This document shows, one piece after another, positions 17,953-26,223 of a stretch of 40,355 bases of DNA (positions within the stretch are counted from its first letter, which is position 1; each line of letters begins with the position of its first letter). The stretch is from Alphaproteobacteria bacterium. Its GTDB lineage: Bacteria > Pseudomonadota > Alphaproteobacteria > Rs-D84. The notes beneath the pieces were generated by a model. The model was not told the origin of the DNA. It did no database searches and saw only the letters and a program-made list of their open reading frames with translations. The stretch lies in contig JAFZIM010000039.1 of NCBI GenBank assembly GCA_017554365.1, positions 1-40,355 of the forward strand, in the 5' to 3' direction. Both the position numbers and the translations under genes were made by a program.

Positions 17953-18948
17953 TTATAAACCCAACATTTTCTTTTTTACTTTCGCAATAGTGCGATTTGC
18001 AATACGACGTGCTTGTTCTGCACCACGTTGTAAAATTTCTTCTATTTCATTTGGGTTAGCCATCAATCTGTCATATTCAGCACGTTGTTTTGACAAAGCA
18101 GAATCAATCTTTTCAAACAACATAGTTTTTGCAGTGCCGTATCCCATACCACCTTTTAAAAACATTTGTCTGAATTCTTCTGTTTCAGATTCAGATGCAA
18201 ATTGTTTGTATAACAAGAATATAGTTGATTCATCAGGATTCTTTGGTTCTTCTGGGGTTTTGGAATCTGTTATAATACGCATAATCTTCTTTTTTAATTC
18301 GTTGCTTGGTGCGAATAAAGGAATTGTATTATCATAAGATTTACTCATCTTTCTGCCATCAAGACCCGGTATCAAACCAATTTCTTCACCAATAATTGGT
18401 TCTGGCAATTTGAAAGTTTCACCATAAATATTATTGAAATAGCCAGCAATATCGCGTGCAAATTCAACATGTTGTTTTTGGTCTTTGCCAACCGGGACAA
18501 TGTCTGAATTATAAAGCAATATATCTGCTGCCATTAATATAGGATATGTATATAATCCCATATTAACACCTGAATCAACATCTATATTAGATTCTGTATT
18601 CTTTTCAACCAATGCCTTGTATGAATGAGCGCGATTCATTAAACCTTTTGGTGTGACATTCATTAAAAATTCAGTTAATTGGTATATTTCATTTATATCA
18701 GATTGACGGAATAAAATTGTATTTTCCATATTCATACCAGCAGCAATAACCAAAGCGGCTTCTTCATAGGTATGTTGTTTGATTTCTTTGGCGTCATGCA
18801 TAGCGTTCAAAGCATGCAAATCAGCAATAAACATAAAAGTTTTATGATTTTGAGATAAATCAATCAATGGTTTCAGCGCCCCAATATAATTTCCAATATG
18901 AGGCATTCCAGTAGGTTTAATTCCAGTTAAAACAATTTTATCGTCCAT
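17953..18948 (-). CDS. trpS: Tryptophanyl-tRNA synthetase
   Basis: Class I synthetase that charges tRNA-Trp. GIKPTGMPHIGNYIGAL carries the HIGH-type motif (residues 7-23). KMSKSY (near residue 195) is the KMSKS loop, and the helix of the dimer interface is normal. The length of 331 aa is typical. AAGGT is 9 bases before the ATG. It heads a minus-strand operon with the SIMPL-domain gene and xerC. Its own promoter lies at 18976-19004 after the rpsD terminator. Confidence 0.97.
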   Translation of the reverse strand: MDDKIVLTGIKPTGMPHIGNYIGALKPLIDLSQNHKTFMFIADLHALNAMHDAKEIKQHTYEEAALVIAAGMNMENTILFRQSDINEIYQLTEFLMNVTPKGLMNRAHSYKALVEKNTESNIDVDSGVNMGLYTYPILMAADILLYNSDIVPVGKDQKQHVEFARDIAGYFNNIYGETFKLPEPIIGEEIGLIPGLDGRKMSKSYDNTIPLFAPSNELKKKIMRIITDSKTPEEPKNPDESTIFLLYKQFASESETEEFRQMFLKGGMGYGTAKTMLFEKIDSALSKQRAEYDRLMANPNEIEEILQRGAEQARRIANRTIAKVKKKMLGL

Positions 18949-18975
18949 AATAATCTACCTTTTTTACTAAATATA

Positions 18976-19004
18976 ATGATAACACAATAGTATTGAAAAA
19001 GCAA
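18976..19004 (-). promoter_or_regulatory. trpS promoter
   Basis: Minus strand TTGCTT (19004-18999), 17-base spacer, TATCAT (18981-18976). Confidence 0.65.
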
Positions 19005-19013
19005 GATATCGCA

Positions 19014-19040
19014 ACAAAAAACCGCCAAAATTGGCGGTTT
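19014..19040 (-). terminator. rpsD terminator
   Basis: Minus strand ACCGCCAA-TT-TTGGCGGT with flanking A-T pairs and a T6 tail. One of several stems with the same AACCGCC/GGCGGTT core in this window. Confidence 0.9.
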
Positions 19041-19062
19041 AATTTTTTTATCTCGTAATCTA

Positions 19063-19695
19063 TTAACGAGAATAAAATTCAACAACCAATTCAGGTTTCA
19101 TTTCTACTGGATATGGTACATCTTCAAATGCAGGTACACGAGTAAATGTAGCAGTAAAGTTATTGCTATCTACTGAGATGTAATCTGGGAAGTTGCGATC
19201 GCCAGCTTCCAAAGCATTGATGACCAAAGCCATAGTTTTTGCTTTTTCACTTAATGTGATAACATCGCCTGGATTTACGCGATAAGAAGCAATTTTAACG
19301 CGTTTGCCATTCACATAAATATGACCATGGCTAACCAATTGACGTGAAGCGAATACGGTTGGAGCCAATTTTGAACGATATACAACAGCGTCCAAACGTC
19401 TTTCCAATAAACCGATTAAATTTTCAGGTGCGTCACCTTTCATATTTTCGGCTTCTGCATAGTATGCATGGAATTTCTTTTCGCCAATATTACCATAATA
19501 ACCCTTCAAAGTTTGTTTAGCACGCATCTGTTTTGCATAATCAGAAGTAGATGCACCACGAGATGTTGGCCCATGTTGTCCAGGTTTATATTTTCTTTTG
19601 TTAAATGGGGATTTTGCTTGACCCCAAAGATTAACGCCCAAAGAACGTCCAATCTTTAATTTACGTGTGCTACGTTTTGCACCAGCTCTTGCCAT
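19063..19695 (-). CDS. rpsD: 30S ribosomal protein S4
   Basis: Primary 16S rRNA-binding protein. Starts MARAGAKRSTRKLKIGRSLG, with the usual RKYKPGQHGP, YGNIGEKKF, LERRLDAVVYR and the S4 RNA-binding domain (VSHGHIYVNGKRVKIASYRVNPGDVI). Length 210 aa, as expected. The open frame runs upstream to 19767, but AAGGA lies 7 bases before the ATG at 19695, and homology starts there. The leader of about 110 bases from the predicted promoter could hold autoregulatory structure, but I did not find a clear one. Confidence 0.97.
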   Translation of the reverse strand: MARAGAKRSTRKLKIGRSLGVNLWGQAKSPFNKRKYKPGQHGPTSRGASTSDYAKQMRAKQTLKGYYGNIGEKKFHAYYAEAENMKGDAPENLIGLLERRLDAVVYRSKLAPTVFASRQLVSHGHIYVNGKRVKIASYRVNPGDVITLSEKAKTMALVINALEAGDRNFPDYISVDSNNFTATFTRVPAFEDVPYPVEMKPELVVEFYSR

Positions 19696-19810
19696 AATTT
19701 TTCCTTTTATTTTTTGGTTTTTCTTATGCCGAACATTTGACAGAATCCTTATTTCAAATGGGACCAAAAGACACCAATGATTATTCAGTTCTGACTATTC
19801 AGCGGGAATA

Positions 19811-19839
19811 ATACTATAATATATTTTAAGAAAAATCAA
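19811..19839 (-). promoter_or_regulatory. rpsD promoter
   Basis: Minus strand TTGATT (19839-19834), 17-base spacer, TAGTAT (19816-19811). Confidence 0.6.
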
Positions 19840-19861
19840 GTGTTTTCAGGTTTTTTATAAT

Positions 19862-19889
19862 AAAAAATCCCGATGGTTAAATCGAGATT
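19862..19889 (-). terminator. rnj terminator
   Basis: Minus strand AATCTCGAT-TTAACC-ATCGGGATT (one G-U pair) with a T6 tail. Confidence 0.85.
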
Positions 19890-19913
19890 TTCTATTTGTA
19901 AAGAATTTTAACC

Positions 19914-21689
19914 TTATTTTAATACAAAATGAACGCTGTATTGTGGCTTTTTATCAGCACCCAATGCAGCACGAACAACCTTGTTAGAAGCAACTTGAAC
20001 TGCTTTATGCAGGTTGTCATGGTTTTTGCGTTCTGTTTTGGTTAATTTATCAATTGCGTTTGTTATTTCAATCTGAATTTGACGTTTCATAAATCCTGTT
20101 TCATCAGATTCAAAGATACCAGCACTTGAAACTTCTGGGACACCTTTTAAAAATCCGCGTTTATCAATTGGTAATGTTACGAAAATCGCACCATTAGAAG
20201 CAATTTTTCTGCGGTTTTTATATACTTGGTCGTCAGCACTACGTTCTGTTTCACCTTCCATAACTACAAAACCTGTCTGGATAGATTCAGCAACATAAGG
20301 TTCTTCGCCGTCTTTCAATGCAATCATATCACCATTATGAACAATCATCATGTGTTTTGCACCACCACGTTCCATAGCCATTTTTCCATTAAGCATTTCT
20401 GAAATATATTCGCCATGCATTGGTATAGAAACCTGAGGGTGAACCATATCATAAAAACGTTCAAATTCAGGACGGCCAGCATGTCCGGAAGCATGCAAAT
20501 TATCTGTATCAAATATTGTAAATGTTTTGATACCCATACGTGCCAATTTATTATAAAGGTAAGAAACATCTTGTTCGCGACCTGGAATAATAATCGCACT
20601 AAACACAACTGTATCTGTTGGCAATAATTTTAATTCTTTTACATGTCCGTTGCAAAGACGGGTTAACATAGCATATTTTTCACCCTGAGAACCTGTTAAA
20701 AATATCGCTTGCTTTTCAGCAGGTAAATCTTTGATTTCTTCGTGTAAATATACATCGTCTTTGCCAAGATAACCTTCTTCTATGCCAATTTCGCGGAATT
20801 CAGGTAATCCAACATAAGGAACAGGGTTAGGGTTGCTACGTTCTTTGATACAAGCAACACGTCCTGCTGCACGTGCGGCTTCGGAAAACATTTTTATGCG
20901 AGCCAAACTACGTGAATAACCTGTGACGAAAACACGGCCTGGGGCTTTCTTCATAATTTCAGTTAATGTTTCACGAACCTGAACTTCTGTGGTTTGTGGA
21001 GTTTGACGTTCCGCAGATGTAGAATCACAAACGCAAGCCAATAATTTAGGGTCAGAACCAATTTCTGCCAAACGTGCATAGTTTGTTTTTTCTTCTATTG
21101 GGTTGTCATCATTGAAAGTCCAGTCCCCAGTATGCAATATCTTTCCAGCAGGTGTTTTTATGATTAACATTTGTGCTTCTGGAATAGAGTGGGAAACATG
21201 GAAAGTTTCAATTTTAAATGGTGGTAAATCAATTTCTGCACCATGATAATCAAATTCGATAATATCTTTTTTAGGGTTGTAATCTAATTCAATACCATCA
21301 AATGTTCTGCGTAATATTTCAGCAGGAAATCTTGTGCAATATATTGGTTTTCTGAACTTTGGCCAAATGAATTTCAATGCGCCAATATGGTCTTCGTGGC
21401 CGTGTGTCATAACAAAACCAACAACATCTTTCTTGTGTTTTTCAAGCCAAGTTGTATCGCAATATTGAACATCACCAGCACCAATTTCTTCTTCTAAGAA
21501 ACCCATACCGCAATCAACAACTAAATATTTGCCTTTGTATTTATAAACATACATATTTTGACCGACATGTTCCAGCCCGCCAAGTGCCATAAAATATATT
21601 TTTTCATCGTTTTTATCGCTTTCATGTGCAGGTTTGTCTGCTATGACCTTGCTACGTGCGATTTCTTTTTTTTCTTTTACTTTTACCAT
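19914..21689 (-). CDS. rnj: Ribonuclease J
   Basis: Metallo-beta-lactamase/beta-CASP nuclease with 5'-3' exo- and endonuclease activity in mRNA decay and rRNA maturation. HGHEDHIGA (about residue 88) is the metal motif; HTGDW and the beta-CASP signature SGHAGRPE follow, and the C-terminal domain is complete. Length 591 aa. The ATG at 21689 was chosen for AAAGGA 8 bases upstream. The longer frame to 21731 starts inside the large leader hairpin. An N-terminal basic/acidic tail (KVKEKKEIARSKV) precedes the nuclease domain. The promoter lies about 170 bases upstream. The long hairpins in the leader suggest self-processing, as is known in principle for other RNase genes. Confidence 0.95.
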   Translation of the reverse strand: MVKVKEKKEIARSKVIADKPAHESDKNDEKIYFMALGGLEHVGQNMYVYKYKGKYLVVDCGMGFLEEEIGAGDVQYCDTTWLEKHKKDVVGFVMTHGHEDHIGALKFIWPKFRKPIYCTRFPAEILRRTFDGIELDYNPKKDIIEFDYHGAEIDLPPFKIETFHVSHSIPEAQMLIIKTPAGKILHTGDWTFNDDNPIEEKTNYARLAEIGSDPKLLACVCDSTSAERQTPQTTEVQVRETLTEIMKKAPGRVFVTGYSRSLARIKMFSEAARAAGRVACIKERSNPNPVPYVGLPEFREIGIEEGYLGKDDVYLHEEIKDLPAEKQAIFLTGSQGEKYAMLTRLCNGHVKELKLLPTDTVVFSAIIIPGREQDVSYLYNKLARMGIKTFTIFDTDNLHASGHAGRPEFERFYDMVHPQVSIPMHGEYISEMLNGKMAMERGGAKHMMIVHNGDMIALKDGEEPYVAESIQTGFVVMEGETERSADDQVYKNRRKIASNGAIFVTLPIDKRGFLKGVPEVSSAGIFESDETGFMKRQIQIEITNAIDKLTKTERKNHDNLHKAVQVASNKVVRAALGADKKPQYSVHFVLK

Positions 21690-21718
21690 ATAAAATCCTT
21701 TATTAAGGTTAATATTTT

Positions 21719-21825
21719 GCACACCCATCAATTCATTACGAATAAAGCCGTTTTTATTTGTAGTGAATCTTTGGGGTGTGCGGTTCTTTGTGTCCCAATG
21801 TAATTATTCAAAGATAAAAGGGACA
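21719..21825 (-). promoter_or_regulatory. Structured 5' leader of rnj with two hairpins
   Basis: Near hairpin: 21719-21726 (GCACACCC) pairs perfectly with 21774-21781 (GGGTGTGC). Inside it, 21731-21746 pairs with 21753-21768, mostly continuously, around a 6-base loop (21747-21752). Far hairpin: 21791-21796 (TGTCCC) with 21820-21825 (GGGACA). Both lie between the predicted promoter and the start codon. Confidence 0.7.
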
Positions 21826-21862
21826 TATATATAATGATAAAAAAATCATATATTCTTATCAC

Positions 21863-21891
21863 ACTATAATTGTAGTATTTTTTAAGGTCAA
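21863..21891 (-). promoter_or_regulatory. rnj promoter
   Basis: Minus strand TTGACC (21891-21886), 17-base spacer, TATAGT (21868-21863). Predicted start near 21856, giving a leader of about 167 bases. Confidence 0.7.
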
Positions 21892-21914
21892 AATCAAGGT
21901 TTTTCTATAATTCC

Positions 21915-21942
21915 TTGACTTGAAGGTATTATGTGATACATT
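21915..21942 (+). promoter_or_regulatory. Promoter of the 21973 gene
   Basis: TTGACT (21915-21920), 16-base spacer, TACATT (21937-21942), divergent from rnj. Confidence 0.5.
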
Positions 21943-21972
21943 TAATCCTATGCTTAAATAAATGGATTATAA

Positions 21973-22779
21973 ATGAATACAAAAAAACAAGAAAAATTAT
22001 ATAAAGATTTCGAAAAAGAAAACGAAATTTTGTTTCCTTTGCATAATGAAACAAAGGAAGATGTTGTGCGTGAAGATTTTATAAAAAAATTAATTCAAAG
22101 CCCTGATTTTGTTAAAACAATCAAGGATAATAATGTCTATATGGCAGATTCAGTAAAAGAAATAATAAAAAAGTTTGGTATAGCCAGTTATATTTTTATT
22201 GCTTTGACAGGATTTACACTTGGTGGAATTGCAACAGGTATATCAGCCCAAGACGAACAAACTAAAAAAATAGATATTAAAAATATTGATAGCAAAGAAT
22301 TAGCAACTATTTTCCTGTTATTCTGTTTGGGTATTGTTTTATCTTCTGGTACAATCATCAGTTTTAAACAAGTTAATCAAGAATCTGCAATTGATGCTAT
22401 ATATCATCGTGCCAGTGTTCGTTTGTTTAAAGAATTGAAAAAATATAACAAAGATTTAAATGAAGATGTTTTAAAATCATGTAATCCTGAAATGGCACGT
22501 GTTATAAAAACATTGTTAATGGCTAATATGCCAAAAGAAGATGTTTTGAAAATACGTTCTATTGCACTTAGAACATTTTGGGGAACAAATAATCAAACAA
22601 GATATAATTCCATAGAAGAATTAAAAAACAAAAACAAAGACATAAAAGATGCTTTGAAAATCATGGAAAAAGTTTTGTTGTTTGATGAAAATTTGAAAAA
22701 AGAAGTATTAAATGTTTATCGTGGTAATATTCCTGCAACATTTATGTTAAATCAATTACAACAACAAAATATAAAATAA
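21973..22779 (+). CDS. Uncharacterised membrane protein (268 aa)
   Basis: No family recognised. A charged N-terminal cytosolic region (residues 1-72) is followed by two transmembrane segments (about 73-92, YIFIALTGFTLGGIATG, and 110-132, LATIFLLFCLGIVLSSGTII) joined by a short charged loop. A Lys/Glu-rich helical C-terminal half follows. The hairpin topology places both ends on the same side. The start is the first ATG after a plausible promoter; the ribosome site is weak (GGAT). A strong terminator follows, so it is monocistronic. No context clue to function. Confidence 0.65.
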   Translation: MNTKKQEKLYKDFEKENEILFPLHNETKEDVVREDFIKKLIQSPDFVKTIKDNNVYMADSVKEIIKKFGIASYIFIALTGFTLGGIATGISAQDEQTKKIDIKNIDSKELATIFLLFCLGIVLSSGTIISFKQVNQESAIDAIYHRASVRLFKELKKYNKDLNEDVLKSCNPEMARVIKTLLMANMPKEDVLKIRSIALRTFWGTNNQTRYNSIEELKNKNKDIKDALKIMEKVLLFDENLKKEVLNVYRGNIPATFMLNQLQQQNIK

Positions 22780-22783
22780 AAAT

Positions 22784-22810
22784 AAACCGCCAAAAATGGC
22801 GGTTTTTATT
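22784..22810 (+). terminator. Rho-independent terminator (AACCGCC family)
   Basis: AAACCGCCA-AAAA-TGGCGGTTT with a TTATTT tail. Confidence 0.9.
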
Positions 22811-22812
22811 TG

Positions 22813-22890
22813 TGGTGCACCCAGCGGGATTCGAACCTGCAATCTTTGCCTTCGGAGGGCAATGCATTAATCCAGTTATGCTATGGGTGC
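22813..22890 (-). tRNA. tRNA-Arg(CCG)
   Basis: Acceptor GCACCCA/TGGGTGC, anticodon stem TTGCC/GGCAA with loop CTCCGAA (anticodon CCG), T-loop TTCGAAT, discriminator A, CCA encoded (22815-22813). The T stem has one A-C mismatch (GCAGG/CCCGC). Confidence 0.93.
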
Positions 22891-22898
22891 ATAAATAT

Positions 22899-22927
22899 AT
22901 TATAACTTATCCAGATTAAATTTTCAA
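22899..22927 (-). promoter_or_regulatory. tRNA-Arg promoter
   Basis: Minus strand TTGAAA (22927-22922), 17-base spacer, TATAAT (22904-22899), 8 bases before the tRNA. Confidence 0.8.
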
Positions 22928-22940
22928 TATTTGTGTATGG

Positions 22941-23674
22941 TTAACAAGACCGATATTTATTCAAAATATTTCTTAATTTATAATAAAAATCTGTCTGTTG
23001 TTTTATGTTTATAAAATCGTTGTTATTGAAAGTTTTTTCATCAAATGATTTTATATCTTCTATGTTATATCCATATTCTGATGCTTTTTCAAATAATCTG
23101 ACAAGAAACATCGCAAAAGGTTTAATAGATATAGAATCTAAATCTAAAATACAGCAAACATTATTATTATCATCAATCAATATATTTTTATCGTGTAAAT
23201 CATTATGACCAGCAACCAAAGGTGCAAAATTCATTATTTGAAATAATCTGTCTGTTTTTGTGACAGGTGTTGTTATGTGTTGAAGTTCTGACACAGGCAC
23301 TTTTGATATCGCAAGGCATAGGTCATATATTTGTTTATAAATTTTTTCTATATCTTCTTTTGATAAACCTTGGTTGTGTTTTTCATGCAAAGTTTTTCCT
23401 TCTACAAAAGGGTAAATTTCACAAAATTTTGTTCCAATTTTATAAACTGATATGTTTGGCACAGGAATTCCATATTTTCTTAAAACTTGACTTGTTTTAG
23501 TGTTTTCCAATGCAGTTTTTTTGATGAAAATCTGAAAACAGATTTACCCCCGTTTTTTTCTTCTACAATATAAACCTTGTGAACACCACCATGGTCAACA
23601 GGTTCTGAAACCTTGACTTTTGAAAAGAACAAGGCCTGAATATTATCAATATCACGTTGTGTTTCTGAATACAT
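22941..23674 (-). pseudogene. Aminoglycoside/choline phosphotransferase-like gene, off by one base in an A7 tract
   Basis: Two frames together form one APH-fold kinase of about 244 residues. The 5' frame (23674 to about 23522) carries the Gly-rich loop HGGVHKVYIVEE and the KSVFRFSS strand. The 3' frame (from about 23515) carries YPFVEGKTLHEKH, the catalytic HNDLHDKNIL and ILDLDS, the metal-binding Asp position. The frames meet at seven A residues (minus strand; plus 23516-23522). An eighth A would join them as SSKKTALENTKTS. It starts 5 bases after the prfB stop, so it is coupled to prfB. It may be a phase-variable gene, a young pseudogene or an assembly error. The substrate is unknown. No terminator is visible after it. 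Confidence 0.75.
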
Positions 23675-23679
23675 TTTAT

Positions 23680-24751
23680 TTATAAAGCCAACATTGCCAA
23701 CATAAAATCATCTAAATCCCCGTCTAAGACCGCATTAGAATCTGTTTTTTCAACATTTGTACGAACATCTTTGACTAATTGATAAGGATAAAGAACATAA
23801 TTGCGAATTTGACTTCCCCATTCAATTTTCTTTTGTGCTGCTTTGGCTGCGTCTTCTTCTGCAGCACGTTTTTGCATTTCAAGTTCATATAATTTAGAAC
23901 GCAACATTTTCATCGCCATTTCTTTGTTTTGAATTTGGCTGCGTTCATTTTGACATGTGACGACCACATTTGTAGGTATATGTGTTATACGGACTGCGCT
24001 ATCAGTTTTATTAACATGCTGACCTCCAGCCCCCGAAGCACGATATGTATCAATTCTTAAATCTTTTTCGTTTATTTCAATTTCAATTGAATCATCAATA
24101 TCAGGCCATACATCAACAGATGCAAAACTGGTTTGTCTTTTACCATTTGCATTAAAAGGTGATATTCTGACCAATCTATGAACGCCAATTTCATTTTTTA
24201 ACCAACCATAAGCACGTTCGCCTGATATTCTGAAAGTAATACTTTTTATACCGGCAACATCGCCAGGGTGTTCTTCGACTACTTCTATGTTGAAATTATG
24301 TCTTTCGCACCAGCGAGTATACATTCTTGATAGCATTTGCGCCCAATCTTGTGCTTCTGTTCCGCCAGCCCCTGATTGAATAAATAAAAAAGCCCCGTCA
24401 TTATCAGCAGGTTCACGAAATAGGGTGATGAATTTTGCCTTGTGTGCTGATTCAGACAAAATTTGAATTGCTTTTATAATATCTGGGTCTTCTGGGGATA
24501 AATCGTATAATTCAAGCAAATTTTTATATTCAGTTTCTAATGTTTGTAATTCGCTTAATTGTTTTTCAAGATTAGATTTTTTCTGCAAAATACCGCGGGC
24601 ATAATCAGGATTATCCCATAAATCAGGTTGATTAGAAATGTCTGATAATTTATCTATTTCTGATTTTAATTTTTCAGGGTCAAAGAAACCCCCTGACGGC
24701 AGAAATGTCGTCTGAAATTTGCTTGATAATATCGTTGTTTATGACTTGCAT
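23680..24751 (-). CDS. prfB: Peptide chain release factor 2, programmed +1 frameshift
   Basis: Terminates at UGA and UAA. The first 23 codons run from the ATG at 24751 to the CTT at 24685-24683, then an in-frame TGA (24682-24680). Reading continues in +1 as GAC-CCT, giving GFL-DPEKLKSEID. The site is AGG GGG TTT CTT TGA C, with the internal Shine-Dalgarno AGGGGG 6 bases before the stop, as in the classical RF2 autoregulation. The total is 356 aa. GAGGQHVNKTDSAVR holds the GGQ peptidyl-release motif, and RISPFNANG holds the SPF stop-codon-recognition motif. There is no Shine-Dalgarno at 24751; the -10 box ends 6 bases upstream, so the message should be leaderless. A split phosphotransferase gene follows. 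Confidence 0.97.
24677..24694 (-). other. prfB recoding site
   Basis: Minus strand AGGGGGTTTCTTTGACCC: an internal Shine-Dalgarno, CTT slip codon and UGA-C stop context, the canonical +1 frameshift signal of RF2 genes. Confidence 0.97.
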
Positions 24752-24757
24752 ACTGGA

Positions 24758-24785
24758 AATATAGCAATTTATTTACCTAAATCAA
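24758..24785 (-). promoter_or_regulatory. prfB promoter, predicted leaderless start
   Basis: Minus strand TTGATT (24785-24780), 16-base spacer, TATATT (24763-24758), ending 6 bases before the ATG. Confidence 0.6.
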
Positions 24786-24814
24786 CTTTTTTGTGTTTTT
24801 ATATGAAAGTTTTA

Positions 24815-24843
24815 TTGCGTTTTTCTTCGTAATATGATAAAAT
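24815..24843 (+). promoter_or_regulatory. Promoter of the 24867 gene
   Basis: TTGCGT (24815-24820), 17-base spacer, TAAAAT (24838-24843). Predicted start near 24850. Confidence 0.55.
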
Positions 24844-24866
24844 AGACGCAACGAGAGGGATATTCC

Positions 24867-26117
24867 ATGAATAAATTAATAGTGGGTTTTGGTTTGATTG
24901 CAGCGTGTTTTATCGGAAATTCTGCATTTTCTGTCGGTGCAGGAAGTGTCGGTAATGATACTGCACGTGCGACAATATATACTGCATCTACCGGTGCTTC
25001 TAATGGTGGAACACGCGGTCAAAAGGGTGTTGTTAATGCGTATATTCAAAATCAAAAAAATACATATTTCATGATAACACAACCTGATGTTGATACTGCA
25101 TGTCGTCAGAAAATTATGAATTGTTTAACTGACTATTGTGGTGATACAACAATTGTTCCTGGTAAAACATCTGGTCGTTGTATGTATGCAACAGAAATAG
25201 AATTGTATAATTATGCTTTGTTATGTTTACAGAAAGATACATCTATATTGTTGCCACAATATAATACAATTACTAAAAATGGTTCTGGCGGATTAAATAC
25301 AGCCGCAAGATTGTGTCCTTCGTATGTTCAACAGGAATTGATGTCTTATTTATCAATGGCTAATATGGCTGATAAATTAACACGTTCTCATTCAGATTTA
25401 TGTGTTCAACGTCGTCGTGAATTAGAAGCGGCTATGGCTTGTCATTCTGTTGCATTGGCTTATGGAAACGAAACAACCAGTATGTTGACTACTATGTTAA
25501 ATGACTATTGTGGTGCTGGTGTTGCTGGTGGTTCTGCTGAAATGGTGACACGTTTTGTAAATGCTGGTAATGTTGGTGCAAATGTTTGGGGTTGGGCTGA
25601 TAAAATCGTTGGCCTTGAATTAAATAACAAGGGTAAAAATTGGGAATCAGCAGTTGATGCAGTATTGGCAAGTTATACTAATCGTATGAATTTGGCATGC
25701 GGTGATGAAATGAAATTGAATACAGTATCTCATGGCACAACACAAACAGGATATACAAATTTACAAAATGCTGTTGCAGTTGCTGCTGCGGTTGCATTTC
25801 CAACACAACCAACAACAAATGTAGCAAATCCTTATGCTAATCAAAGTATATATATGGAAATACAATCTGCTTCTGAAATCTATGATTATCAAACAGCAAA
25901 TCAGGTTGTTCAGGCAGGTTTAACAAATAATGCTTTGACACAAAATCCATTTCTTTCATCTTCACAAATGGATAGTATGCAGAAAGCATATAAATTGGGA
26001 ACAAAAGTGTTTATTATCCGTGATAGCGCAAGATGTTTTACAATACCTGTATCAAATTTGACACAAACAGAAACATCTTTGATAGCACAAAGTTTTGCAA
26101 ATTGTGTCAGCAGATAA
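24867..26117 (+). CDS. Exported Cys-containing protein, unknown family (416 aa)
   Basis: Sec-type signal peptide (residues 1-22, MNKLIVGFGLIAACFIGNSAF/S). The mature part is rich in Ala, Thr, Asn and Gly, with spaced Cys residues (CRQKIMNCLTDYC, GRCMYA, LLCLQ, ARLCPS, LCVQRR, MACHS and a terminal ARCF...NCVSR). These probably form disulfides in the periplasm or outside. There is no membrane anchor and no recognised domain. GAGAGGGA lies 7 bases before the ATG. It is divergent from prfB and followed by a terminator, so monocistronic. Secreted location is inferred from the signal peptide; the role is unknown. Confidence 0.7.
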   Translation: MNKLIVGFGLIAACFIGNSAFSVGAGSVGNDTARATIYTASTGASNGGTRGQKGVVNAYIQNQKNTYFMITQPDVDTACRQKIMNCLTDYCGDTTIVPGKTSGRCMYATEIELYNYALLCLQKDTSILLPQYNTITKNGSGGLNTAARLCPSYVQQELMSYLSMANMADKLTRSHSDLCVQRRRELEAAMACHSVALAYGNETTSMLTTMLNDYCGAGVAGGSAEMVTRFVNAGNVGANVWGWADKIVGLELNNKGKNWESAVDAVLASYTNRMNLACGDEMKLNTVSHGTTQTGYTNLQNAVAVAAAVAFPTQPTTNVANPYANQSIYMEIQSASEIYDYQTANQVVQAGLTNNALTQNPFLSSSQMDSMQKAYKLGTKVFIIRDSARCFTIPVSNLTQTETSLIAQSFANCVSR

Positions 26118-26140
26118 TAAATAAAACTTGGTTATAACAG

Positions 26141-26167
26141 AACCGCCAATTGTGGCGGTTTTTTTAT
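26141..26167 (+). terminator. Rho-independent terminator (AACCGCC family)
   Basis: AACCGCCA-ATTG-TGGCGGTT with a T7 tail. Confidence 0.9.
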
Positions 26168-26187
26168 TAAATTTTTTTATGCATAAC

Positions 26188-26216
26188 TTGATAACATAAT
26201 AATTTTTTGATATAAT
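26188..26216 (+). promoter_or_regulatory. amidase promoter, predicted leaderless start
   Basis: TTGATA (26188-26193), 17-base spacer, TATAAT (26211-26216). The box ends 7 bases before the ATG at 26224, so the transcript should begin at the start codon. Confidence 0.8.
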
Positions 26217-26223
26217 AAATCCT

